Notes under the pieces: generated by a model
The model's input: only the letters and a program-made list of their open reading frames with translations
Told to the model about the DNA's origin: nothing
The model's database searches: none
Position numbers and translations under genes: made by a program
Assembly: GCA_016208645.1 (NCBI GenBank)
Contig: JACQXP010000136.1
Span: 1 to 13,483, forward strand
Reading direction: 5' to 3'
Origin: Candidatus Methylomirabilota bacterium
GTDB lineage: Bacteria > Methylomirabilota > Methylomirabilia > Methylomirabilales > 2-02-FULL-66-22
Length of the DNA: 13,483 bases
Part shown: positions 1 through 6,416 of the stretch, one piece after another
Layout of the letters: every line of letters starts with the position of its first letter
Position numbering within the stretch: position 1 is the first letter of the stretch

Positions 1-870
1 CAGCAGGGGATTGACCTGGTTGCGCGCGCCTTCCTCCAGTCTGGGGATGTGGTCCTCACCGAAGAGCCCAGCTACCTGGCGGCCCTGCAGGTTTTCGCCT
101 CGTATGAAGCAACGGCGCGGCCCGTTGCCACGGATGCAGACGGCCTGGATCCCGATGCCGCGGCCGCGGCCCTCAAGCAATCCCGCGTGAAGCTCCTCTA
201 CTGCATGCCCAACCATCAGAATCCCGCCGGAACGACGCTGGCCGCCAATCGGCGCGGCGCCTTGCTTCGCGCGGCGGCCGCGGCCGGCGTGCCGATTCTG
301 GCGGATGAGGCCTACCTGCATCTCCGCTACGACGCCGGCGAGCCGGCCCCCCTGGCCGCGGCCGACCCGGAGGCACCGGTCCTGACGGTGGGGACCTTCA
401 GCAAGACCATCTCCCCCGGGCTGCGCGTCGCGTGGATCGCCGGACCGGCGCCAGTCATCGCCCGCCTTGCCCTCTTGAAGCAGGTCACAGATCTCCACGC
501 CAACTCGTTCACGCAGCGCATGGTTCACCGCTACGTGGCTGCCGGGCACCTCCCGGCACAGGTGGCGCATCTGCGGGGTGCCTACCGGGAAAAACGGGAT
601 GCCTTCCTGCGGGCGCTGGACCAGCATCTGACGGGACAGGCCACCTGGACCCGCCCGGCCGGTGGGATGTTCCTGCTACTCCGGCTTCCATCGGGCCGGT
701 CTGCCACCACCCCGCTTTCAAGCGCGTTGGATCAGGGGGTCGCCTATGTGCCCGGCGCCGCCTTTTTCCCGGCCGGGGGAGGCGAGGAGACGATGCGTCT
801 CAACTTCGTGAGCCCGCCCCTGACCGACATTGGTGAGGGGGTGGCCCGGCTGGCGCGGGCGATCGCGTAG
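1..870 (+). CDS. PLP-dependent class I/II aminotransferase, LysN-like (5' end outside window)
   Basis: The reading frame is open from base 1, so the gene begins upstream and the window carries its last 289 residues, against about 390-400 for a complete fold-type I aminotransferase. Visible landmarks are the substrate/PLP loop PNHQNPAG, the cofactor aspartate in ADEAY (codon 304-306), the Schiff-base lysine in TFSKTISPGLR (codon 403-405), GGMFLLLRLP, and a C-terminal MRLNFVSPP whose Arg normally binds the substrate carboxylate. The C-terminal pattern resembles 2-aminoadipate aminotransferase (LysN) and related broad-specificity enzymes. A MocR-type regulator (GntR helix-turn-helix fused to this fold) cannot be excluded because the N-terminus is missing. 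It probably transfers an amino group between an amino acid and a 2-oxo acid in the cytoplasm. Its stop lies 11 bases before the next gene, so it is probably in the operon with the AtzG-like/amidase pair. Fold assignment is firm; substrate is unknown. Confidence 0.93.
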   Translation, partial: QQGIDLVARAFLQSGDVVLTEEPSYLAALQVFASYEATARPVATDADGLDPDAAAAALKQSRVKLLYCMPNHQNPAGTTLAANRRGALLRAAAAAGVPILADEAYLHLRYDAGEPAPLAAADPEAPVLTVGTFSKTISPGLRVAWIAGPAPVIARLALLKQVTDLHANSFTQRMVHRYVAAGHLPAQVAHLRGAYREKRDAFLRALDQHLTGQATWTRPAGGMFLLLRLPSGRSATTPLSSALDQGVAYVPGAAFFPAGGGEETMRLNFVSPPLTDIGEGVARLARAIA

Positions 871-881
871 GGAGGATGACG

Positions 882-1106
882 ATGGAACCACCCGAGCAGG
901 TGCGGCAGTGGATCGGGGAACTCCTGGGGATGCCATTGGAGGGCGACAGCACCCGGAAGCCCCTGGAGGCATGGTCAGTGCTGGGCCCGGCCCTGGCGGC
1001 GGTGCACGGGGCGACCGTCGCAATGGAAACCGAGCCGGTCACCGTCCTGGTGATCCCTGGATCGGGCGGTCTCGGGACGGGATCGGAAACCACCGGCGCG
1101 GCATGA
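882..1106 (+). CDS. AtzG/DUF4089-like small amidase subunit
   Basis: This 74-residue protein resembles the DUF4089/AtzG family, GatC-like small proteins encoded next to AtzE-type amidases. AtzG binds AtzE and is needed for an active complex in the cyanuric acid pathway. What is seen: an N-terminal helix-like stretch PEQVRQWIGELLGMPL, a central LGPALAAVHGATVAM helix, and a PVTVL segment near the end, in the order usual for the family. It sits directly before the amidase, 51 bases from that gene's likely start. The ATG at 882 is chosen over the in-frame ATG at 876 because GGAGG (871-875) would touch the latter but lies 6 bases from 882. The poorly conserved tail (GSGGLGTGSETTGAA) makes the family call moderate; context supports it. 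It most likely stabilises the amidase rather than acting alone. Confidence 0.68.
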   Translation: MEPPEQVRQWIGELLGMPLEGDSTRKPLEAWSVLGPALAAVHGATVAMETEPVTVLVIPGSGGLGTGSETTGAA

Positions 1107-1157
1107 GGGATGAGGGCCCCCTCGCGTTTCGCTCCGCTGAGGGGAGAGGGCGCCGGC

Positions 1158-2513
1158 ATGGGTGAGGCGTGGGGACTGACGCTGGGCGAGGCCAGCGAGC
1201 TGGTCCGCAAGCGAACGCTGTCTCCCACGGACCTCGTTCGCTCGCACCTCGACCGGATCGCCGCCGTGGAGCCGCACCTCCTGGCGTGGGCGCGGACGCT
1301 GCCGGAGCAGGCGCTGGCAGAGGCAGAACGCCTGGAGAAACTCCTCGAAAAGGGGACGCACCTGGGACCGCTCCACGGGATCCCGGTCGGCATCAAGGAC
1401 ATCGATTACACGGCCGGGGTCGAGACGACCGGCGGGTCCAGGATCCTGGCCGGCTTCATCCCGACCTTCGGTGCCACGGTCGTCCGGCGGTTGCGGGCGG
1501 CCGGCGCGATCGTGCTGGGCAAGACGGCCACCACGGAGTTCGCATACGCCGACCCGGCGCCGACCCGGAATCCCTGGAACCCGGGCCACACACCCGGCGG
1601 GTCCAGCAGCGGCTCGGCGGCGGCCATCGCGGCGGGCATGTGCCTGGGGGCCTTCGGGACCCAGACCGTCGGCTCGATCGTCCGGCCGGCCGCGTTCTGC
1701 GGGGTCGTGGGGCTCAAGCCGACCTACGGCCGGGTGAGCCGGCACGGGATCCTGCCGCTGGCGTGGTCGCTCGATCATCCTGGTCCGATGGCAAAGACCG
1801 TCCGGGATGCGGCCCTATTGTTGGAGGCGGTGGCGGGATCGGATCCCGACGATCCGAGTGCGGCGCACCGGCCCGTGCCGCACTATGCCGGGATGCTGGG
1901 GAACCCGCTTGGCGGGCTCACTGCGGGAATTCCGGACCGGTACTTTCCGGAGCGCTCGGGCGCGGCCGTCAGGGCAGCCTTTCAAGACGCCCTTCGCGTG
2001 CTGGAAGGGCTCGGAATGCGTGTGCGCCAGGTGCAACTTCCGGCCTGCTTCGAGGCCGGCGTGGAGGCAGGTCGCGTGGTCCTGCACGCCGAGGCCGCGG
2101 CCTTCCATCGGGATCGGTTCAGAGCCCGACCGAGAGACTACGGGCCGAAGCTCGCCGCGCTGATCGAGGCGGGCCTGCTGGTCCCGGCCGCATCGTATCT
2201 TCGCGCGCAACAGGTCCGGTCCGAGGCCATGGCCGCCATGCGCCGTCTCCTCAGCGAGGTGGATGTGGTGGTCACGCCCGCGGCGCCGGGTCCCGCGCCG
2301 GAGGGCCTCGATTCCACGGGGGATCCGGTGTTCAATGCGCCCACCAGCACCTTCGGCCTGCCCGCCCTGGGCGTGCCGATGGGCTTCGCGCCCCCGGGTC
2401 TCCCGCTCGGGTTACAAATCATGGGGAGCCACTTCGAGGAGGCCATGATCCTGCGCGTCGGGGCGGCCTACGAGGCGGCCACCCCCTGGCACGCGCGACG
2501 GCCCGCAGTCTGA
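1158..2513 (+). CDS. Amidase-signature family hydrolase (AtzE/GatA-like)
   Basis: A 451-residue cytoplasmic amidase hydrolysing a C-N amide bond. The full amidase-signature core is present: catalytic Lys80 in PVGIKD, the cis-serine Ser149 in GGSSSGSA, and nucleophile Ser173 in QTVGSIVRPAAFCGVVG. The spacings of 69 and 24 residues are those of the malonamidase E2 triad. The GTQT-GSI-RPAAFCGVVGLKPTYGR block is typical of AtzE-like and related non-GatA amidases. The preceding AtzG-like gene suggests a two-subunit enzyme; the natural substrate is not determined. The ATG at 1158 is preferred because GGGGAGAGGG (1141-1150) ends 7 bases before it and homologous alignment would begin near GLTLGEASELV. 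An in-frame ATG at 1110 would add 16 residues of low-complexity, repeat-like sequence. The next gene follows after 59 bases. Confidence 0.93.
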   Translation: MGEAWGLTLGEASELVRKRTLSPTDLVRSHLDRIAAVEPHLLAWARTLPEQALAEAERLEKLLEKGTHLGPLHGIPVGIKDIDYTAGVETTGGSRILAGFIPTFGATVVRRLRAAGAIVLGKTATTEFAYADPAPTRNPWNPGHTPGGSSSGSAAAIAAGMCLGAFGTQTVGSIVRPAAFCGVVGLKPTYGRVSRHGILPLAWSLDHPGPMAKTVRDAALLLEAVAGSDPDDPSAAHRPVPHYAGMLGNPLGGLTAGIPDRYFPERSGAAVRAAFQDALRVLEGLGMRVRQVQLPACFEAGVEAGRVVLHAEAAAFHRDRFRARPRDYGPKLAALIEAGLLVPAASYLRAQQVRSEAMAAMRRLLSEVDVVVTPAAPGPAPEGLDSTGDPVFNAPTSTFGLPALGVPMGFAPPGLPLGLQIMGSHFEEAMILRVGAAYEAATPWHARRPAV

Positions 2514-2572
2514 CCCCCGGAACGAGAACGCAACCAGATCCCCGAGATCCATCACCTGAGAGGAAACCGCGC

Positions 2573-3418
2573 ATGGCACCCATCGTTGATTCGCACCTGC
2601 ACGTCTGGGACGAGACCGCAGCCGGGAAAGCCCCGGGACCGATGGGCCCCGGCAACTACAGCGCCCAGGCCCAGGCCCCGGTCGAGCTGTTCATGGACTA
2701 CATGGATGAGGCCGGCGTGGACAAGGCGGTGTTCGTCCAGCCCTGGTTGTACCACTGGGACAACTCATACATGATCGAGTCCGCCAGGCGGTACCCGGAC
2801 CGGTTCCGGGCCGTCTGCGTGATTGATCCGCGCGGTCCGGGCGCGGCCGCGGCCCTGAAGAAATGGCGTGCCCAGGGTGCCACGGGGATCCGCCTGCGGG
2901 CCTACCGTGAGGGGGAGGGCCCGACGACGGGACCCTGGTTGGGGATCGAAGAGACCATGCCGCTGTGGGAAGCCATCGCCGAGACGGACACCATCGTCTG
3001 CGTGCTCTGGGCGGGGAAAGACCTTGCAAGACTGCACGGGGTGTTACGGCGGTTTCCCTCCGTGCGAGTGGTGGTTGACCACCTCAACAACCCGGTGCCA
3101 AAGGGGGGCCTGCACCAGCCGGTCTTCAAGGCCCTCCTTGAACTCGCGAGCCTGCCCACCGTCTCCGTCAAGCTGTCCGGATTTCATCACTGGTGCGAAC
3201 AACGCTACCCGTACCGGGACGGCATGCCCTTCGTGGAGGCGGCGGTCAAGGCCTTCGGCGCGGACCGCTGCATGTGGGGCTCCGACTTTCCCCACGTCCT
3301 CGCCGGCTGCGGGTACGTGCGCAACCGCAACCTCTTGCCGCGGGAGGCGAAGTTTCTCTCCACAGGACAACTGGATGCCATCATGGGGGGAACCGCGGAG
3401 CGGCTCTGGTTCGGTTAA
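2573..3418 (+). CDS. Metal-dependent hydrolase, amidohydrolase-2 / COG3618 type
   Basis: A 281-residue TIM-barrel amidohydrolase related to L-fuconolactonase and 2-pyrone-4,6-dicarboxylate lactonase. Visible motifs in barrel order are HxH on strand 1 (His8, His10 in DSHLHVWD), GIRLRAY, VVDHLNNP (His170), VKLSGFHHW, and the strand-8 aspartate in WGSDFPH (Asp238). Length fits the family (about 270-300). Members hydrolyse lactones or small amides and esters in the cytoplasm; the exact substrate is not readable. The ATG at 2573 follows a GAGAGGAAA site (2558-2566) and the protein begins at the conserved metal motif. The frame stays open for about 1.4 kb upstream, but that stretch is the shadow of the amidase. 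It lies in the likely operon with aminotransferase and amidase, which suggests a stepwise catabolic route. The DinB gene follows after 15 bases. Confidence 0.9.
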   Translation: MAPIVDSHLHVWDETAAGKAPGPMGPGNYSAQAQAPVELFMDYMDEAGVDKAVFVQPWLYHWDNSYMIESARRYPDRFRAVCVIDPRGPGAAAALKKWRAQGATGIRLRAYREGEGPTTGPWLGIEETMPLWEAIAETDTIVCVLWAGKDLARLHGVLRRFPSVRVVVDHLNNPVPKGGLHQPVFKALLELASLPTVSVKLSGFHHWCEQRYPYRDGMPFVEAAVKAFGADRCMWGSDFPHVLAGCGYVRNRNLLPREAKFLSTGQLDAIMGGTAERLWFG

Positions 3419-3433
3419 TAGGAGGTCATGATC

Positions 3434-3937
3434 ATGAATCGGCAAGACATCTTCACGCTGTTTGAGTACAACGCCTGGGCCAATACGCGGGTCCTGGGCG
3501 CGGTGGAGCCACTCGCTTCCGAAGAATTTCTGCGGGATCTGAAGAACAGCTTTCCGTCGGTGCGGGACACCCTGGTCCACATCCTCGGCGCCGAGTGGAT
3601 CTGGCTGCGCCGGTGGAACGGCGAATCCCCACCTGCGGGGCTGGTCGCGACCGAGTTTTCGACCCTGGCCAGCCTGAAGGACCGGTTCGCCGCCATCGAG
3701 CGGGAGCGCCAGACATTCCTGAAATCTCTGTCGGAAGAGGGTCTGGCCAAGCCGTTCGCCTACCGGGATCTGGCGGGAAATGCGCACACCTTGCCTCTTG
3801 TGCACAGCCTGCAGCACGTGGTGAACCACGGAACATACCATCGGGGGCAGGTGACCACCATGCTCCGGCAGCTCGGGAGAAAGCCGGTCGGTACGGATAT
3901 GAGCCGCTTCTATCTTGACCGGGCCGCTGGCTCGTAG
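3434..3937 (+). CDS. DinB-family four-helix protein (putative metal-dependent)
   Basis: This 167-residue protein has the DinB/YfiT-like four-helix bundle pattern. An N-terminal LFEYNAWANTRVL helix is typical of the family. Three metal-ligand histidines sit in the expected places: His49 in TLVHILGAEWIWL, and His132 and His136 in QHVVNHGTYHRGQV. The family includes DNA-damage-inducible proteins of unknown activity and thiol-dependent S-transferases (bacillithiol, mycothiol, maleylpyruvate isomerase); which applies here cannot be told. AGGAGG (3420-3425) sits 8 bases before the ATG at 3434 and only 2 before an alternative ATG at 3428, so the later start is used. It follows the amidohydrolase by 15 bases and is probably the last gene of the first operon, perhaps a detoxification step for an intermediate. 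Confidence 0.9.
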   Translation: MNRQDIFTLFEYNAWANTRVLGAVEPLASEEFLRDLKNSFPSVRDTLVHILGAEWIWLRRWNGESPPAGLVATEFSTLASLKDRFAAIERERQTFLKSLSEEGLAKPFAYRDLAGNAHTLPLVHSLQHVVNHGTYHRGQVTTMLRQLGRKPVGTDMSRFYLDRAAGS

Positions 3938-4334
3938 GCCACGGGCCGCACCGGCGGGGGCGGAGACCAAAGCGGCGCGTCGGATTCCTCCGCTACGGAC
4001 GCGACGCGAGGAGAGTTCGGCACAGGCACAGGCGGCGTGAGTTTTCTCGGAGACGATCCAGCCCCATGAACAAACGAATCGCCATCCTGGATGGGAACCT
4101 CCCGCCCCGGAGCGTGAACCCGGAAGCCATGAGACGCCGGACCGGAGCACGACAGGCGAGAGAAGAGGAGTAACGGGGCATTCGTGACCCTAAGGAGAAC
4201 TGCCACCCAAGGAGAACTTGACACCGACCGCGGACACCCGTAGGCTTCTCTGGGGGTCGTGCCGGGCCTTCCGAAATACCGCGAGCGCTGAAGGCGACCG
4301 GTGGCTCGCTCGCGCCCACGAGGAGGGGCTGGTG
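3938..4334. other. Intergenic region between DinB and PilZ genes
   Basis: About 400 bases without a convincing gene. It is GC-rich, with no clear terminator hairpin and no good promoter. It contains one weak 35-codon ORF (4066-4173, listed separately) and two identical AAGGAGAACT decamers (4192-4201 and 4209-4218), each resembling a Shine-Dalgarno site. The second lies 3 bases before a TTG (4218) that opens a longer version of the PilZ frame. A 368-codon antisense frame also crosses the region but is the shadow of the DinB and amidohydrolase genes. Confidence 0.5.
4066..4173 (+). CDS. Possible 35-aa small protein, unrecognised
   Basis: An ATG-initiated frame of 35 codons begins MNKRIAILDGNLPPRS and ends ARQAREEE before TAA. 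I recognise no family. The only upstream purine run, GGAGA (4049-4053), lies 12 bases from the ATG, which is long for a Shine-Dalgarno site. Composition is plausible for protein (a short hydrophobic start, then a charged tail), but at this length in GC-rich DNA it can easily be chance. Confidence 0.15.
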   Translation: MNKRIAILDGNLPPRSVNPEAMRRRTGARQAREEE

Positions 4335-4718
4335 GTGGCCGAGTTTCAGGAGCGACGCCGTGCCACGCGGATCGCAGTTTCCGGACGCCTCGGCGGCCGG
4401 GCGCGCACGATCCTGGAGGTCCGCATCCTGGACATCAGCCTCAGCGGCGTCCGCATCGAGCACCTCAGCCCTCTCCCACCGGGATCCCCTTGCACGTTTG
4501 AACTTCCTCCTGCCATGGGATCGCTGGCTCTATTGGCCCGTGTGGTCCGCAGCACTGTGGTCGGCAGCGAGCAAACCCCGGGCGGCAAGCGCCTCCTCCG
4601 CTACGAGAGCGGCATCATGTTCGTCGGCCTCAAGGAAGAGCAGCAGGCGGCCCTGGAGAAGGCCCTGGAGAAACTCGCTCCGAGTGGCGGCCTGGGGGAC
4701 GGCCGGCTGTTCCTCTGA
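4335..4718 (+). CDS. PilZ-domain protein, probable c-di-GMP receptor
   Basis: A single PilZ domain of 127 residues. It carries both c-di-GMP-binding elements: the RxxxR switch in ERRRATRIAV near the N-terminus (Arg8 and Arg12) and DxSxxG in ILDISLSGVRIE (Asp33, Ser35, Gly38). These are followed by the usual beta-barrel pattern and a C-terminal helix EEQQAALEKALEKLA. Such stand-alone domains bind c-di-GMP and relay it to motility, exopolysaccharide or secretion machinery; no partner is nearby. The GTG at 4335 is chosen because AGGAGG (4321-4326) precedes it by 8 bases and PilZ-only proteins usually begin just before the RxxxR motif. A TTG at 4218 with AAGGAG 3 bases upstream would add 39 residues with no recognisable domain and remains possible. 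Expression is probably separate from the upstream operon. Confidence 0.88.
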   Translation: MAEFQERRRATRIAVSGRLGGRARTILEVRILDISLSGVRIEHLSPLPPGSPCTFELPPAMGSLALLARVVRSTVVGSEQTPGGKRLLRYESGIMFVGLKEEQQAALEKALEKLAPSGGLGDGRLFL

Positions 4719-4876
4719 GAGCGCACCCCTGGCGATCGCACTCACCCCCGCCGCCCATAACACCAACACGCCTTGAACGATTGCGACCGATCCCCTGCGC
4801 TGCGGATCCGGGTCCACCGCCCGGTGCCCGGGCCTGCACGCTGCCGCCACATCGTTTCCAAGAGAGGAGGGCGAGG

Positions 4877-5104
4877 ATGCAGGATTTCGAGGTGCCACTG
4901 GTCGAAGCCGCCAAGCGCTACCTGAAGGAGCACTATGGGGAGGACACCGTGTCCATGACCGTGACTCAGAACGGCGTGGAGGGGGGCAACGGGGTCCTGA
5001 GCGTGGACTGCACGGTCAGCATCGGGGGAGCGACCTCAGACTGGAGCAAGAAGTTCACGTTCCGGGCCGGGAAGGTCGCGACGATGTCCGCCCGGATGCG
5101 TTGA
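4877..5104 (+). CDS. Small conserved-looking protein of unknown function (75 aa)
   Basis: I do not recognise this 75-residue protein. It begins with an amphipathic, charged helix-like stretch (VPLVEAAKRYLKEHYGED). It continues with alternating beta-strand-like sequence (VSMTVTQ, GVLSVDCTVSI) and ends in a basic strand KKFTFRAGKVATMSARMR, an alpha-beta pattern of a compact domain. There is no signal peptide or membrane segment, and one cysteine. The coding case is good: a strong AGGAGG (4865-4870) lies 6 bases before the ATG and the codons are GC-rich like the neighbours. It sits alone between the PilZ gene (158-base gap) and the structured leader of the URO-D-family gene. Confidence 0.72.
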   Translation: MQDFEVPLVEAAKRYLKEHYGEDTVSMTVTQNGVEGGNGVLSVDCTVSIGGATSDWSKKFTFRAGKVATMSARMR

Positions 5105-5121
5105 GCGGGTATTCTCTTCGA

Positions 5122-5299
5122 GAGAGGACGCGGCAGTCCGGCTCGACGCCCCGGACTTCCTGATCCGCGAGGATCACCCCTCTCCACGTGGACTTGGGAA
5201 CGGTGGGACCGAGAATCGGTGCCCCGGCCTCTTTGGGCCCCCGTTCCGTCGGATACGTCGGTTGTAAAGAGGTCATACACCTCTCCTGATACCCGGAGG
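5122..5299 (+). promoter_or_regulatory. Candidate structured RNA leader with possible SD switch, upstream of URO-D-family gene
   Basis: The 202-base gap before the URO-D-family gene folds on paper into two multi-branch modules. Module 1: GAGAGG (5122-5127) pairs with CCTCTC (5179-5184), enclosing a 7-bp helix AGTCCGG/CCGGACT (5135-5141, 5151-5157) and a 6-bp TGATCC/GGATCA hairpin with a GCGA tetraloop (5161-5176). Module 2: GGAACGG (5197-5203) pairs with CCGTTCC (5241-5247), enclosing ACCGA/TCGGT (5208-5220) and GGCC/GGCC (5226-5239). Bases 5200-5213 match the 14-base T-box consensus at 12 positions. Next, AGAGGT (5268-5273) can pair with ACCTCT (5279-5284), while the overlapping CTCC (5283-5286) can instead pair with GGAG (5295-5298) of the Shine-Dalgarno site, the layout of a translational on/off switch. 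The pairings are read from sequence; regulatory function is inferred. Confidence 0.38.
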
Positions 5300-5306
5300 C
5301 ACAACC

Positions 5307-6335
5307 ATGGCAATGACCTCACGAGAGCGGGTGCGGGCGACCCTTCACCGGAAAGAACCGGACTGCGTTCCCTATTGCGAGCTGGGGATTGACCGTGCGC
5401 TGGCCCAGCGGCTGATGGGGTGGGGAGAGCCGGCGAGCCAGGCATCCAACCTGGAGGCCAACACCTACACGGTGAAAGAGGCCAAGGGACTTGCCGCGCA
5501 CCTGCACCTGGACAATATCAGCTACGTCCTGCGGGCGCCGGTCTACGCCAAGAAGCACCCTGGTCAGGACGGGCGCCTCTTCTACGGGGAGGGGATGATC
5601 AAAAGCGAGGCGGACTTGTCGCTTCTCCAGCTCCCGGATCCCCATGACGACGCGCTGTACGCCGAGGCGGAGTCGTTCGTCCTGCAGAAGGGCGACTACT
5701 CCGCGTGGTTCGTGACGCGGATCGGGGTCTTTCCGACGATGCTCAGCCTGGGCACAGAACACTTCTGCCTGGCCCTGTATGACAATCGACCCTTCATCGA
5801 GACAGTGCTCGATCGCTACTGCAACTGGATCGAGGTCGTCGCGGAGCGCATTTGCCGGCTCGATTTCGATGTCTTCGTTTCGACCGACGACATGGCCTTC
5901 AACACGGCGCCCTTCTTCTCTCCGACGGTGTTCCGCGATCTGGTCCTCCCCCGGTACCAGCGGGTTGCGAAGAAGATCCCTCTTCCCTGGATCATCCATA
6001 GCGATGGAAACGTGCTGCCCTTCGTGGACGACCTCCTCAGCGTGGGGATCGTCGGCCTCCATCCCAATGAGAAGGGGGCCATGGACATCCGGGCCATGAA
6101 GCGGACCTACGGGGATCGCCTCTGCCTGCTGGGGAACGTGGACCTAAACCTCCTGGGCATGGGCTCGCCCGATGCGGTGGATCGAGAGGTACGCGAGCTG
6201 ATCCGGGACGTGGGACCGGGTGGGGGCTACATCGTGACCAGCGGCAACAGCCTGGCCGGGTATCTGAAGCCGGAGAATGTGCTGGCGCTGTCAAAGGCCG
6301 TGCACAATTACGGGCGCTATCCAATCGCCGCGTGA
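5307..6335 (+). CDS. Uroporphyrinogen-decarboxylase-superfamily protein (not HemE)
   Basis: A 342-residue URO-D-fold protein. The N-terminus MTSRERVRATLHRKEPDCVPY is the hallmark of the MtaA/CmuA-like branch, which contains corrinoid- and coenzyme-M-linked methyltransferases and many uncharacterised members. Other landmarks are a VSTDDMAF strand (Asp194, Asp195), PWIIHSDGN (His231), GLHPNEKGAMDIRAMK, LCLLGNVDL and the C-terminal GGGYIVTSGNSL. The N-terminal RQAGR substrate loop of true HemE is absent, so a haem role is unlikely. The HxCG zinc ligand of the methyltransferases is HSD here, so zinc-dependent methyl transfer is also uncertain. No corrinoid protein gene adjoins. GGAGG (5295-5299) lies 7 bases before the ATG at 5307. 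The gene stands alone behind a long structured leader, suggesting its own regulation. Confidence 0.88.
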   Translation: MAMTSRERVRATLHRKEPDCVPYCELGIDRALAQRLMGWGEPASQASNLEANTYTVKEAKGLAAHLHLDNISYVLRAPVYAKKHPGQDGRLFYGEGMIKSEADLSLLQLPDPHDDALYAEAESFVLQKGDYSAWFVTRIGVFPTMLSLGTEHFCLALYDNRPFIETVLDRYCNWIEVVAERICRLDFDVFVSTDDMAFNTAPFFSPTVFRDLVLPRYQRVAKKIPLPWIIHSDGNVLPFVDDLLSVGIVGLHPNEKGAMDIRAMKRTYGDRLCLLGNVDLNLLGMGSPDAVDREVRELIRDVGPGGGYIVTSGNSLAGYLKPENVLALSKAVHNYGRYPIAA

Positions 6336-6416
6336 ACCGGTCACCCATTGTTGGACGACTTCCTGCTGTGAGCGAAGGTGAGCCATTCGGGGCGCTGTAC
6401 AAGTGGGAGCAATCAA

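Noticed and set aside
1169..2572. Upstream 468-codon extension of the amidohydrolase frame
   Set aside because: It is an out-of-frame shadow of the amidase. The true protein begins at the HxH motif after a Shine-Dalgarno site at 2558-2566.
3044..4150. 368-codon - strand open frame
   Set aside because: It overlaps the amidohydrolase and DinB genes in mirror frames, has no recognisable domain and no good start.
5105..5306. Cobalamin riboswitch, SAH riboswitch or tRNA in the leader
   Set aside because: No B12-box GCCACTG-like sequence, no SAH-element core, and no T-arm with a 7-base loop or CCA-stem geometry could be found.
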